Assembly: GCA_905331475.1 (NCBI GenBank)
Contig: CAJNYU010000181.1
Span: forward strand, 62,001 to 126,000
Origin: Rotaria socialis
Lineage: Eukaryota > Rotifera > Eurotatoria > Philodinida > Philodinidae
Length of the DNA stretch: 64,000 nt
Direction: 5' to 3'
Shown: piece after piece, positions 37,025-48,290 of the stretch
Numbering within the stretch: the stretch's first letter is position 1
Layout: each line of letters opens with the position of its first letter
Notes under the pieces: model-generated
What the model was told of the DNA's origin: nothing
Seen by the model: the letters and a program-made list of their open reading frames with translations, nothing else
Database searches by the model: none
Program-made: the position numbers and the translations under genes

Positions 37025-37797
37025 GTCGCACACAAACACATACGTAAGTTCTTTATATAAACGCTTCTCATATTTTACCTCACTTTTTTTTCATTTGTTG
37101 TCAACGAGTGGCAACAACAATAAACAGTGGGCTCCTTGATGCTTGAGACAGTCATCGAGCGATAGAAACTCTCTTTTCGTTCTTTTTTTCTAATATTCAA
37201 AGTCATTAGAAATAAAAAGGGGGCGAGAGAACGAGCGAACTGAAGTTGTGAAGTAATAAATAAAACCAATAAAGTAAACACATCCATCACTATAGCTGTA
37301 ATGCCTCTCACTTTCTTTTAGTTTCTTTTCTGCTACTTCATCGACGAATTTATTTTAAAGAAACTAAGTGAACTGATTGTAGTTAGCCATTTGTGCACTT
37401 TTATTCCATGACGAAACAAAAAAGAAGAACAAGTTTTATAGTTATAGCTGTTTTTGTTGCTGTCATTGTTGTTGTTATGGTTGTTACTTCTCTAATGTCT
37501 TTTTTTTCTTTTTCTTTTTCTTTTAACTTATATGTAAGAAGTTGTATTTTTGTAATGCTCCACGTTACTAAAAAAATGAAGCTGAATATGAGAATAAGTG
37601 CGTCACAGTGTCAATGAGAATGTTTTATTTGATTGAATTCAGATCTTTAGCTGTGCAGCACATCGGGCCAATATGTATATGTAAATTTCTATTCAATAAT
37701 TTTCATTTAAGAGGCCTATGTAATAAATTCATACAAATGAGAGTAATGAAAAATTTTTGTAGCAAAATATAACACATATCTATATATATATTATTAT

Positions 37798-37906
37798 TAG
37801 GGATGCACCAGTATTGGAGGTGTTAACTAGTGGAACTCTAAATGCTGGTATGTGTTGACACCGATGATCCTGGTAAACTAGAAATACTGGTACTGGTGCA
37901 TCCCTA
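37798..37906. mobile_element. 109-bp hAT-type MITE
   Basis: Ends in 16-bp perfect terminal inverted repeats, TAGGGATGCACCAGTA, followed by imperfectly matched arms. Flanked by a perfect 8-bp direct repeat ATTATTAT (37790-37797 and 37907-37914), the target-site duplication length of hAT elements. The TAGGGATGCACC end is typical of hAT non-autonomous elements in animals. No coding capacity. The intact TIRs and duplication suggest a fairly recent insertion, though the flank is AT-rich so part of the 8-bp match could be chance. Confidence 0.85.
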
Positions 37907-38509
37907 ATTATTATGTTCTATATGAATCAGTGAAAAGTAAACGAAATCGCAACAATATATATATGTGTGTGTCAATATTAATAATTAAAACGCTCACAAA
38001 ATATTCAATTTCTTTACTAAGGGTTGAGACCCAAAAAATATTGTGTAACACATACTTATATTATTTGTTAAAAATTAGTCTTCATTGTGAAAAATTTTCC
38101 GGCAATCGCATGCGTTTATTTTGTAAATCAAAAATTTGCGAAAAGTTTATTTTCATGAGGATGTTCACTCTATTTTAAATTATACCAATATAGCAATGAG
38201 ATAGGTGTATATATAATCATCCTTGGATATTAAACGTGTTAATATGATATATTTGAGAAAGTTATCTCAGCAATATACTCAAGTGATAAAACTTATCTTT
38301 CTCTGTTGTACAGATTTTAGAAGCATCGTCTACGAGTCGACTGATAAGATGTCACGTTTTAAGTCAACAAATATGAATTATGAATTAAAAACTCTTTTTT
38401 TTTGTTATTTTCAGCCATTAAAACAATGTTAGTTTTTATTAGGCGGAATAGATTTGAGTACAAATTTCTAGTACTGTTCTTCGATGCATAAATTAAAACA
38501 AGAATGTTG

Positions 38510-41351
38510 TCAACCGTTTCTTGATTTTTCATTAGCTAATGCCAATCTACGAATATACGAAATACATATAGCAGCATTCTCTTGAAGTACGTCATCTTTG
38601 GATCCAACCATTTCCATTAATAACTAAATTTAAAAACAAATTTTGAACTTTACATATATATTTATTTATTGTTTAAAAGAATGTATATACTCGAACAACA
38701 CCAGCTTCGTGCATTGTAACACAATTCATGGGATTTTTTGATAATTGATGCAGTGCTTTCGCTGTTGATCGATGTACATTAGGATCAGAAGACTTGAGAT
38801 GCTTAACAAGCGGTGCTACAGCTTGATTGTCGCCAAAAGCTTGTCGATTATTTCCCCACTTACAACATTCCGCTATAGCTTCAGCTAAATAGCGACGAAG
38901 TACATCTTCAGTCTATTTAAATTAAATAAAGAAATGAATAGATTAGAAAACTTCTTACTCGTGCTGCTAAATGTGAAAGAAGTTTAACAACGCCATGATC
39001 TGTGATAACAGCCAAGTTTTCTTCGTCTTTTGCTATTTCAGCTATAGCAGCACATATACTTGCTAATACTTCAACATCATTTGATTTTAATAATGATACA
39101 ATCAATTCAAGGCCACCAACAAAACTTCGTACCATTTCACCGGAGTCCTATAATATTGAAATAAACATTCGACAATTTTCATTGGCGTCTTCTTTTCTAA
39201 CTAACTTTGATATTTTTTACGCATGGTGATATAGCCCAAGCAGCTGCTGCTTGTACTTGTGGATTTTGATTTTTTAATAATGACCATAATAATCGAACAC
39301 CATCCAAACGGTCAATCATTCTAAATAAATATATCACAAAGGTGACACATAATAAAAAAAATGGAAGCACATGTAATTACGTGACACTTTCAGGTTCTTC
39401 AGCACACTGACGTAATGCCTGACAAGTGTTCACTAATAACGCTGGATTTGTTCCTGTTAGTAAATTAACCAATGGTGATATTCCAGCGGCTTTACGAATT
39501 GTCGTTCGATTATCGCTTTCTTTTGCACATTCAGCTAATGCACCAACTACATTAACTAAAACTTCTTCTGGTTGATTGTTAAGTAACTGTACAAGTGCTT
39601 CGATTGTTCGAAATTCTTGAAATTGTGCGATATTCTAGTATTAAAAAAAGCACAACATGTTTACGTATGAAAATATTACGACAAGAAAAGAAACGAATTA
39701 CTTCATGTGATATTGAACATTTCCAAATTGCGCCAGTGGCTGCAGCTAATAATGCTTTATTGTCATTTTGCTGTAAGAGATCATGCAGAGGACGAAGACC
39801 CGAATGTTTTCTTACAAGATCACGTATTTCTTTATCTACTGCGCACTAAAATAAAGCAAAAAATACTCCAATTTTATTTTCAAACAAAGAAATATATTCC
39901 ACTTTAATCTGACCTTAAAAACAGCGCTAGCACAATGCTTTTGTAATTCAGCATTGGCACCTGTTAAACTTTTGACAAGATCAGGGATCATACCTCGAAT
40001 TGCTATTCGATAAACAGGCTAGTTAAAAATAAAACAATGATTTTTCTCACAAAAAATAAAAACATTAACTCAAACTATACATCAGTAGCGCATTCTTCTA
40101 TAATGCCACCCACAGGAATTAACATATTATCATTAGAACTTTTTAATAATTTAGCCAATAGTGGAATGACACCAGCGCGTTGCATAGCATATTTATTAAG
40201 ATTTGATCGACTTAGACTCCAAAGAGCTAATGCTCCTGCACGAACAACTTCAATATTTTTTGCATTTTCATTCTGTGAAGCATGAGAATTGGATCCATGA
40301 CCACTGATAGTAGCATTTTCCAAAAGAGAAACCTATGTATTATTTGTTATTATAGAAATATTGATGCGATTTCACTTAAATACATACCAATCGTTTAATG
40401 CCTCCATTTTGTCGAACAACTCGACGTGCTCGTTTAAATTTAGCAACATGAGCTAGAAGATAATATTAAAAATTACGTGAATTGTCTTTTCTAAATTATT
40501 TTTTTCATGTGAGTCCTACCAATAGTTTCAGCGGCAAGGCATTTTAAATCCTTTTCGGGCTCATCGAGTAATTTAACCATGGTTTGTAAACCACCAAGAT
40601 CAGCTATATTTCGACGTATAGTAGGATTGATTGATATTTCTTTGAGAATATATAATGAACCAATCTAAAGAACATTCGGATCAATAGATTTTAATATATA
40701 AAAGTTTTTGTTTGACAAATTTCAAGGTTGACATGTACCTTACAATCGATATCATCTGTTTCAAGTAAATTAACCAGAACTTCCAAGCCTCCAACATCAC
40801 GAATAGCTAATTGACATATTTCTATTGATAAATTAAAATCACGAATAGAAGATAATGCAATGACGGTTGCAGTTGGATTGCCGCCTTTCAAATATTTGAC
40901 TAATCGTTGGATTTGCCAATACTCAGAGGGTAGGTCAGTTTGATCTTGGCGTGTTCGTTCGAGCAATTGATCTTCTTCTTCATCATCGTCTTCTTCATCA
41001 CTTGATTCTTCTGAATCTTGATTTCCCGGGCCTCCATGTCGACTATGATCTATATGACCACTCCGGCGTCCATGAATTCCTCGCTCAACACTACTAACTT
41101 TCGATAAGTTTGTATTCGTTCTTCGTAGATTAATTTGACTATATTTCAGTGAAAAAATTAAAAGTTAAAAAAATAAAAACGAAGAACATAATGATCATAC
41201 TCAGTAGCTAAGGTTTCCCAAGCACGAGAGGATAATAATAACTTTTGACGATTTGTATCGGATGCTGCATAATCTGATAATAAGAACTATTGAGCAAAAA
41301 AAAATACCTTGAGTAGATCAATGTTTTACCTGTAGTGGTCGTTGATGGCAT
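38510..41351 (-). CDS. ODAD2: Outer dynein arm docking complex subunit 2 (ARMC4)
   Basis: Armadillo-repeat protein that helps dock outer dynein arms onto ciliary doublets. The first exons phase cleanly: 41330-41351, 41201-41273, 40739-41138, then a series down to the stop at 38510. After a short Asp/Glu-rich leader comes [20 protein letters not shown], then [66 protein letters not shown] and the tail [19 protein letters not shown], all close to human ARMC4. The ATG at 41351 (MPSTTTT) is the only one after an in-frame TAA. The leader before SEYWQIQ is only about 100 residues, whereas the human protein has several hundred, so the N-terminal region is short or an exon is missed. Neighbouring ODF3-like and CCDC92-like genes are also cilium-linked. 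Confidence 0.93.
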
Positions 41352-43484
41352 TACTCGTCTTTTGTTTGCTATGGAATTTGTATAGCACTTGTTGCTAATC
41401 GAAGACAAATCGACACCATTAATCCATTTTTACTTGTTATGTCACTAAGCAACCCGATCTATTTAATTTAAATGAATTGAAAATTATTTATTTAAATAAT
41501 TATGAAAAAGTAAAATTAACTACACAGTTCTGTTCATTCAGTGGGCTATCGAATTGTTTTTCTTTTCATCTGTGACTCTTATCACTAATGCACTTTGTAC
41601 AGCACGTTTTGTTGCCAGGTAATGTGTAGTAAAAATGGCTGAAGAACGAGAAGAAAACGGTAATCGACTATCAAGTCTATTCGTTAGAATTAACAGTCAA
41701 AATACAGATAGTTTCTTTTAATAAAAGAAAAATCAACGAAGAAAAGAATTACAAACATAATATTTTGATTTATTCTTTAAAAAATTGAAATAAAGTCTTT
41801 TTCTCGACTTCTCATATGAAAAAGAACAATGAACGTTACTGAACACAGATGAAAATTGAAAAACAACAAATGGAAGCAATACATTGCATTAAAGTCTTTC
41901 AAACTAGGTGATGTAATAATCATTATTTTCTGTCAAGATGTTTACTGTTCTACTAAAATTTCGACACAATTGCAATTCTACAATTACAAATCGTTCGTCA
42001 ATTCTAATGAATAAAAAGTTCTTATAAAACAAACAATTACTGATCTTGAATGACTCATCACAGAAGTTCTGAATTATTTTTCGACATTTTATATCTCGTT
42101 TAAGGCTCATTAATTTTATTCTATTCCAAAAAACAACACAAAGAAAAATAAATAGTAGATTTTACAATCTTCAAGAAAATATTGTAAAATGAGGCATAGA
42201 CTACGCACAATCTTAGTAAACAAACTTGCCAAGGCAAATAAATAGTAATGTCAATACATAATTTTATAGTAATCGTTTTAAATTTTTTTCCTTCTTTTCG
42301 TTTCTCTAATTTAAATACAAACCGAACAGATTCATTTATGGTAATTAAGTAATTACAAATCATTGAACAAATGCTAAGTGAAAGCGATTAGTGCGAATAT
42401 TTGAAATCAAGAAAAAAAGAATTTCTTCACGATAGAAATAAATTGTTAACGATTTACAAGGTTTTAATGCGTCGTTACAAGTACAATAAATTCGTCTGTT
42501 TTTGTTCGATTAAATATAAAATTTATCAGGTGTATTACGTATTGTTCTTGAATAGTTCGAAAATTGAAACAGAGAACATCAACTACTCGATGAATTTCAT
42601 CAAGAAAAATAACAACAGCAAAAATTGACAAGTACTTTGGTAAATAAAATGCGAAGTAGATTAATGAAAATATTTTCTTTTCTAAATAAACAACTTGTCT
42701 AAACTGGTTTATGCTCATTGATAAACAATGATATGAAAAGTTCTTATCAGTATTCATAAAGAAAAATAATCATGTGTCTGTGGAACAAACCAATTTTACT
42801 ATTTCATTAATTCTATAAAACACTTAGGGATCAACATATGAACAATAAACGTAAGGAGTATACTGCTAGTAACGAATTTTAAAAGAACATGTTCATGAAA
42901 ATATTTCCAACTACTAGAATATACTTGTGTTGATTAAATCGTTTTTTGTTTTCTTCAAAAACATGATCTTCATGTATTATTATATAGAAAAATGTATAAC
43001 TTTAGTCAAACATTATTGCTCTTATTTCACACATAAAAAAATCATATTCTTTGATTTCTTATGAAAGAAAGACAAAGAAAATTTTTAATTCTATTGTTTT
43101 TTTCTTTATCGTCACAAAGTGGCTGCACAACGATGAAATCAGTTTCTTTTTTTATCCTACTACGTGCAATGGCGTGCATAGATTGGTTTCTTCTTACATA
43201 CATTCCTGTGTACAATATATCATTAAGCATCGAAATATTCCCATAAGCATTGTTTTCTCGTTTTTTTATTCTACCTTTCTATGGTTATCTCTTTTTAACT
43301 GTAAGTTTTATAATTTTCAACTCCACACGTAATCAATATACTATAGAATAAGATACATGAAAGAATTATTAGTTTGTTTTCTTCGATAATTGTTGTATCA
43401 AGAGAAAATTTGAGTAAATAATCAAAATATGTAACGTGTTATTTGTTGGGCATTATGACTTTTATCCGATTTTAGAATTGATCA
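41352..43484. other. Intergenic region between divergent ODAD2 and CCDC92-like genes
   Basis: About 2.1 kb of AT-rich DNA that must contain both promoters. The only notable item is a 28-codon open frame at 41635-41721. No transposon, RNA gene or further exon recognised. Confidence 0.55.
41635..41721 (+). other. Short open frame, possible microprotein or first exon
   Basis: AAAAATGGCT is a favourable start context, and the frame reads MAEEREENGNRLSSLF then ends FF-TAA, overlapping an AATAAA. The charged start looks protein-like, but 28 codons is within chance. It lies just upstream of ODAD2 on the opposite strand. Confidence 0.2.
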
Positions 43485-44523
43485 ATGTCTGAGACAAAAA
43501 TTCTGCCAGCGGGTACTAACAATCTAATTCAGCGTCTTCAAAACTCTGAGAAATCTATCAAATTTATTCAACATGAACATGCTTCCACGTTGGCTAATCT
43601 TCATGAAGAAATCTCTAAATGGCAACAGAAATGTTGTGGTAAACATAAATTTTAATTGTTCGTTGTTGTTCTACAATTCTATCAAATTTATTTCAGATCT
43701 CACATTTCAATTAGCGATTAATGGTACGTTGACTAATTCTACGAATGACAGTAAGTAATAACTTTAAAAAAAAGGCAAGATAAATTTTATACCTATTTCA
43801 TTATTCAAAAAACAAATTAAAGATAAACTTCAGAAGACGATTGACAAACTTGAAAATGAATTATGTCAACATAAAGATACAATCAAAATTTTAAATAAAC
43901 GTTTAGAAGAAAAAGAAAAAAACTTGAAAGATTATGAAAATCTTCTTCTTGTAAATGATCGAAAGCATGCATTAGAATTACATACCCAATATGATAAACA
44001 ACGAGAACTTAAAATTGAACTTGAACAGCGTTCAACATTTATTGCACAATTAACAAATCAACTACATAACGAAAAGCAGCATCAACAAAATGCACGAAAT
44101 CGTGTTCATCTTGGACAAATTATTTTGCCAAATAAACCAAAAAAATTAAAAAATATCGATGAACAACAACAACAACAACAATTACCATCTGGCCGTTGTG
44201 TATCGAAACGTTCATCATCGCTTAGTAATCAAGCTAGTACTGATCAAGAATTAACTAAAGTTTTGTTTATTGGACGTTCACCAACTCCTCCGCAACAGTT
44301 GCAATCACTTTCATCTAAAAGCATCGGATTACATGAAGAAAAATTCTTTAAAAAACGTCAGCATCCATTGCTAAACAATCATACCGAAAATGCGGATTTA
44401 AATAAAGTCTCATCATCGCGGCCAACAATCAAATTGTCAACTGTTTTGCCACCTATTGTCAATAGAAAAGTACCACTTAAAGCATTGCCTACGATAACAC
44501 TTCAACGTGAAGGTCAAGCCTGA
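43485..44523 (+). CDS. CCDC92: CCDC92-like coiled-coil protein
   Basis: Three exons (43485-43638, 43697-43750, 43823-44523) total 909 nt, giving 302 aa in frame. The N-terminal CCDC92 domain is clear: LIQRLQNSEKSIKFIQHEHA then STLANLHEEISKWQQKCCDL, matching the family pattern of a short heptad region with REHA-type and CTDL-type ends. A long coiled coil follows (about residues 75-140, KLENELCQHKDT...). After that comes a disordered Gln/Ser/Pro-rich tail with basic patches (KKRQHPLL, IVNRKVPLKALP). The human protein is reported at the centriole/cilium interface. The start ATG follows an AG-rich acceptor-like site at 43474, so a 5'-UTR intron is possible. Family call firm, exact orthology less so. 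Confidence 0.85.
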
Positions 44524-46617
44524 AAAAATATCATCGCTATATATTTATTTTACTGTGTGTGCATAGAAGATAGTATTAGATGAGCAGTTATTCTTTATTC
44601 TTATTTCTTTTTTCTATGTAAAAAATATTTTTTCTGCTTGCTATTTTTTAAGTTAACAATAATCACGTTTCTTCTTAATATTATAGAAACGTTCTCTTTT
44701 GAAAAAAACGAACTGATGAATAATACGTCTTAAATAGTTATCTAGACAAAAGAACGGATATCATAGTCTAACAGCATGATTGTTTTTTTCAGGATCCAAA
44801 GGTTTTCACTTCTTTAATGCTATTTGTCGAGTTCATATATAACTTGACAGAAAATTTTACACCACTATTAGTACGCACAGTTTCTTAAGTTTTATTTGAA
44901 TGTGGAACTCCTCGACATATGTTCTTGCTGGTGTGTATTTACACGAATAGAATTGTATTTGGCTTCAGTAAGTATTTGTAATATAGAATACCTAAATGTT
45001 TACCTATAAAACTTTGACATTGAACAATGGAATTATTTATATATTTTCGTCTTACAGATCACATAGATAAATCTTTAGATAACGATGAAATAATATCATC
45101 CTACAGGTTTAACGCAAGTTAAATTAGTGATCAGTTTATTATAAGAAAATATTTTCACATTTTTTAGAAAAATTCATCTGCTGATTACGAATACCTCATT
45201 TTTTCGATTCATTCTCATTGATGCGCGTTGAATTTTATGTACATTTATGAGATAGAAAAGAAAATAAATAAATGCATGCATATATACGCATATATATTTT
45301 TTAGAAATTATACAAATCAATACTTTTTCAATGCTATATAAATGAACATTTTGTTGACGGGCGTGGGCGTCTATATTGGTTTGCAACAATCACAACTACA
45401 TCCACCCGAACAAGAAATTTGAATAATTGCATATAATAAACTAAGGGAAAGAAACAGGATAGACCGACTACCGGTTTAATCTCTGGGACTGATTGGATGG
45501 GATGGGATTAAACTGTTTCATCTCACGCCGAGCCCTCTTCTAGGCCTGCCATATAATTTTCTTGTATGATTGTTGTATCTGGTTGAGCTAATTCTAATTT
45601 TGATACTGTGATAATACAAGTTTCTTTTCCAGTGACCACCAAACTATAATTATTCGACTATTACTGTGACTTTGCCAAGCAAGAGTGTAGACTTACCAAT
45701 CAAAGCTTACTTTTCTAAAAAAGAACGAAACTATGTTTAGTTTAATTAAAAACTGGAAAATATTTTAAAAACACTGTAGCAAACCAAAACGAATATGTTA
45801 AATGTCGGTGTATAGCCATATGCTCATTCAACATAACCACATCAAACTCTCACCTTCACTCGGCTCCAATAGAAAAATCTTATGAATGTCAATAGAGATT
45901 CTATTACGTGACATATTGAGTTTCACTTCTTTAAAATGATGAAACATTAATATTAAAACTGTGTAGATGCTCAGAGTTATCTTTGTTGGGATGATAATCT
46001 ACTACTGAAAATTATTGCAATCTTTTTTGTTCTTTTTCTTGGGATTTATTGTATCTAGATTTCGATCACTAAATAAAGATTGACTATTTACATTACTAAA
46101 AACCAAAATTTGTGCATTTTTTAAGAGAATATTCAAAGGAGAGTCAGAATAATATTTGATTTACTTGAGTTTTCAGTGAAGGCTTCATTGGAACTTGTCT
46201 TTTTTTAAAATTTATTTATTATAATAAAAGATTTAAATCATTTAACTAAGTGCTTGAAAAATGGCTATCTTTTCTATTAACTTGAGAGAACAAAATACAA
46301 TATGCACATTCAAATAGTTCTTTGAAAACAATACGTAAAAAAGACGAAAGAAAATATTGTTTCTTATGTAATTACAAAAAGAACGAAAAACTGGATTGAT
46401 TTAACGCATAATTTTGCTTATGTTCCAATGAAAAAAGTCGATACGTTCGAATTCTATTTACTGCATGTTGGTTTTTCTTCTCTTTCTGTTTTAACAAAAC
46501 ACAACCACTGCTATGATTCATCTAAAATAATAACTATTGCAAATGTCTTTTGTCATAATTTTTGTTTTCTATATCTCAGTGTAAAAGTAAAAACAAAGCA
46601 TAAATCATTGTAAGTGA
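44524..46617. other. Intergenic region upstream of the TDP2-like gene
   Basis: About 2.1 kb, AT-rich, apart from a GC-richer patch at about 45360-45560 that contains a possible small Cys-rich peptide on the minus strand. No gene could be supported. Confidence 0.5.
45371..45521 (-). other. GC-richer patch with possible Cys-rich peptide
   Basis: On the minus strand an ATG at 45521 reads MKQFNPIPSNQSQRLNR. If a 31-nt GT...AG segment (45441-45471) is removed, the frame continues to ISCSGGCSCDCCKPI and a stop. The acceptor (TTTCTTTCCCTTAG) is excellent, but 31 nt is shorter than any other intron here. Without splicing the frame stops at once. Speculative. Confidence 0.15.
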
Positions 46618-47608
46618 ATGGATCAAGGATCTAGTAATAGGGATAGTAATGCAAAGAAAGAAGAATTTTCAATTCCGTTATGGGAATATAATAAACAAAA
46701 ACGTGAATGGGCACCAAAGCAACGTGGTCAAAATAGTCAAACACATACTTGCGAGAATTTTCGTGTTGTTTCATATAATATTTGGTTTTCTGAAGATTAT
46801 CAACCGACGCGTTTTAACAGTCTTTGTGATATACTGAATAAGTCGCAAGCTCAAATAATCGGTTTACAAGAAAGTTCGTTTTGTTTTCTTTTCCGGATTT
46901 TAATAAAAGAAATACATTTGATTTCTATATATATATATATATATATTCATAGTGACAAAAAATATTCTTCAACAACTTTCAGCGCAATCATTCGTTCAAG
47001 AACGATATTATTTATCTGATGTTGATGGTGGTACATTCAATGGATGGTATGGTGTTATTTTATTAATTGATATTCGTCTTCATATTTCTAATTTAAATTT
47101 AATTAATTTTCCGCGGTCAAATATGGGTCGTCGTTTAATATTTGCGGAAATAAAATTAGATGAAAATGAAATACTTCGTATTGGTACCGTTCATTTAGAA
47201 TCATTAGATAATAGAGAAGAACGGTTACGCCAATTAGATATATGTCAAAAGATATTGAGTCGTTCGCCAGGCAGTTATATTTTAATGGGAGATTTTAATT
47301 TTCATGCACATGGTCAAGAAAATATCGATCAATTTGATAGATTACAACAGTGGATTGATGCTTGGACTTATTTAATGGGCTCTCATAATCATGGCTTTAC
47401 ATTCGATACTGAAATGAATTCGATGACAAAACTTCATAATGGAAAACCGAATCAATCAAGATATGATCGAATTATTTTACGAAGTCAAACAATTACTCTT
47501 ACTGAGATTGAAATCTTAGGAAATCAACCTATCGCCAGCCGAGGGCACTTAAATATATTTCCATCAGATCATTTTGGTTTGACAGCAGTTTTTCAAAGAA
47601 AAAAATAA
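46618..47608 (+). CDS. TDP2: TDP2-like 5'-tyrosyl-DNA phosphodiesterase (EEP family)
   Basis: TDP2 cleaves the 5'-phosphotyrosyl bond left when topoisomerase II is trapped on DNA. Two exons (46618-46873, 46953-47608) give 303 aa in frame. Endonuclease/exonuclease/phosphatase motifs are in order: SYNIWF with metal-site Asn, LQE with catalytic Glu, GTVHLESLDNREERLRQL, LMGDFNF with catalytic Asp/Asn, TFDTEMNS, RYDRI and PSDHFGL with catalytic His. VHLES, TFDTxMNS and PSDHxGL follow human TDP2 closely. The human N-terminal UBA domain is not evident; here a short charged leader precedes the fold. The intron is 79 nt and largely a (TA)n repeat. An alternative is another EEP phosphodiesterase of the same branch. 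Confidence 0.85.
46926..46946. repeat. (TA)n microsatellite in the TDP2-like intron
   Basis: TA repeats fill much of the 79-nt intron just upstream of its acceptor at 46952, so length changes here could affect splicing. Confidence 0.85.
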
Positions 47609-47849
47609 AAATATGATTTGTAATTACAAAAAGAGTACAACTACAGATGAAAATAGATGATTTATTAATATTATTCTATGTGCAATAGTTTATTTACATA
47701 ATTCATTTTTAAGCATACTTGTTTGTTTTTCTATAACATGCACATTTATTTCCAAACCATTTGTTAAGCCAAAACCAGTTTCATTGAAACAAAAATAATC
47801 AACGAAAATTAAAAAAACATATTTACGTAACAAATCTTCAAGACCGTGA

Positions 47850-48053
47850 CACGACATTACCGCGCGCGACACTTCCGCGCAACAGTGATCGTGGGAGCAA
47901 AAGTTGAGGGTGAGCTCGAAAATAAGGGTGAAAACGAAAACAAAAGTGAGGGGACGAGCGAGGGTGAGGGTAAGAGTTAGAATGAGGACTTTGCGAGCAA
48001 ATATTATGCATGAATCTGTATTGCGCCGTAGTGTCGCGCGCGGAAATGTCGTG
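47850..48053. mobile_element. 204-bp inverted-repeat element with CAC ends
   Basis: Starts CACGACATTACCGCGCGCGA and ends with the inverted copy, ...TCGCGCGCGGAAATGTCGTG. Over about 33 bp the two ends differ at only four positions. The dinucleotide GA flanks both sides, a possible 2-bp target duplication. The inner 130 bp is purine-rich (GGTGAGGG-type motifs) and noncoding. It is strikingly GC-rich at its ends compared with the 30% GC neighbourhood. CAC ends and a 2-bp duplication would suit a CACTA- or Chapaev-related MITE, but the family is a guess. Confidence 0.6.
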
Positions 48054-48120
48054 GAACCGATAATTAGATTGGATTCAGTTGAGGGCCAAGCGAATCGTAG
48101 CGATGAGCGTTAATTGCGCG

Positions 48121-48290
48121 TATTGGCGTAGCCCGAATTTACTAAATGATTGGGTGACACCCGAATGATTTTTCAAAAATGTTATCGGGGATGATGCAGA
48201 TATAATGTTAATTTTTTCAAAAATCAGTTTTAAAAATTTCTCGGTAGTTGGGCAGTGCCCAATCACGCGGTACCCTGGTTACGCCACGAG
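48121..48290. mobile_element. Putative second inverted-repeat element
   Basis: The left end TTGGCGTAGCC is matched in inverse by GGTTACGCCAC at the right end, and further in ATGATTGGGTGACACCC is partly matched by the inverse of GGGCAGTGCCCAATCA. The arms are about 40 bp and imperfect. No clear target duplication, so borders are approximate. It may be an older MITE adjoining the one at 47850. Confidence 0.4.

Larger units (their letters stand above)
36832..38509. other. Region between ODF3 and ODAD2 with microsatellite and MITE
   Basis: Contains the ODF3 promoter side, a CA/CG/CT-rich simple-sequence zone at about 36950-37020, the hAT-type element at 37798-37906 and AT-rich DNA. The open frames here come from simple repeats. 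No gene seen. Confidence 0.6.

Noticed and set aside
36909-37139. Thr/Ser/Leu-rich frame
   Set aside because: Entirely explained by the CA, CG and CT microsatellites.
47904-48113. Arg/Val-rich plus-strand frame (RVRVRMR-type)
   Set aside because: It is a translation of the purine-rich core of the inverted-repeat element and not a gene.
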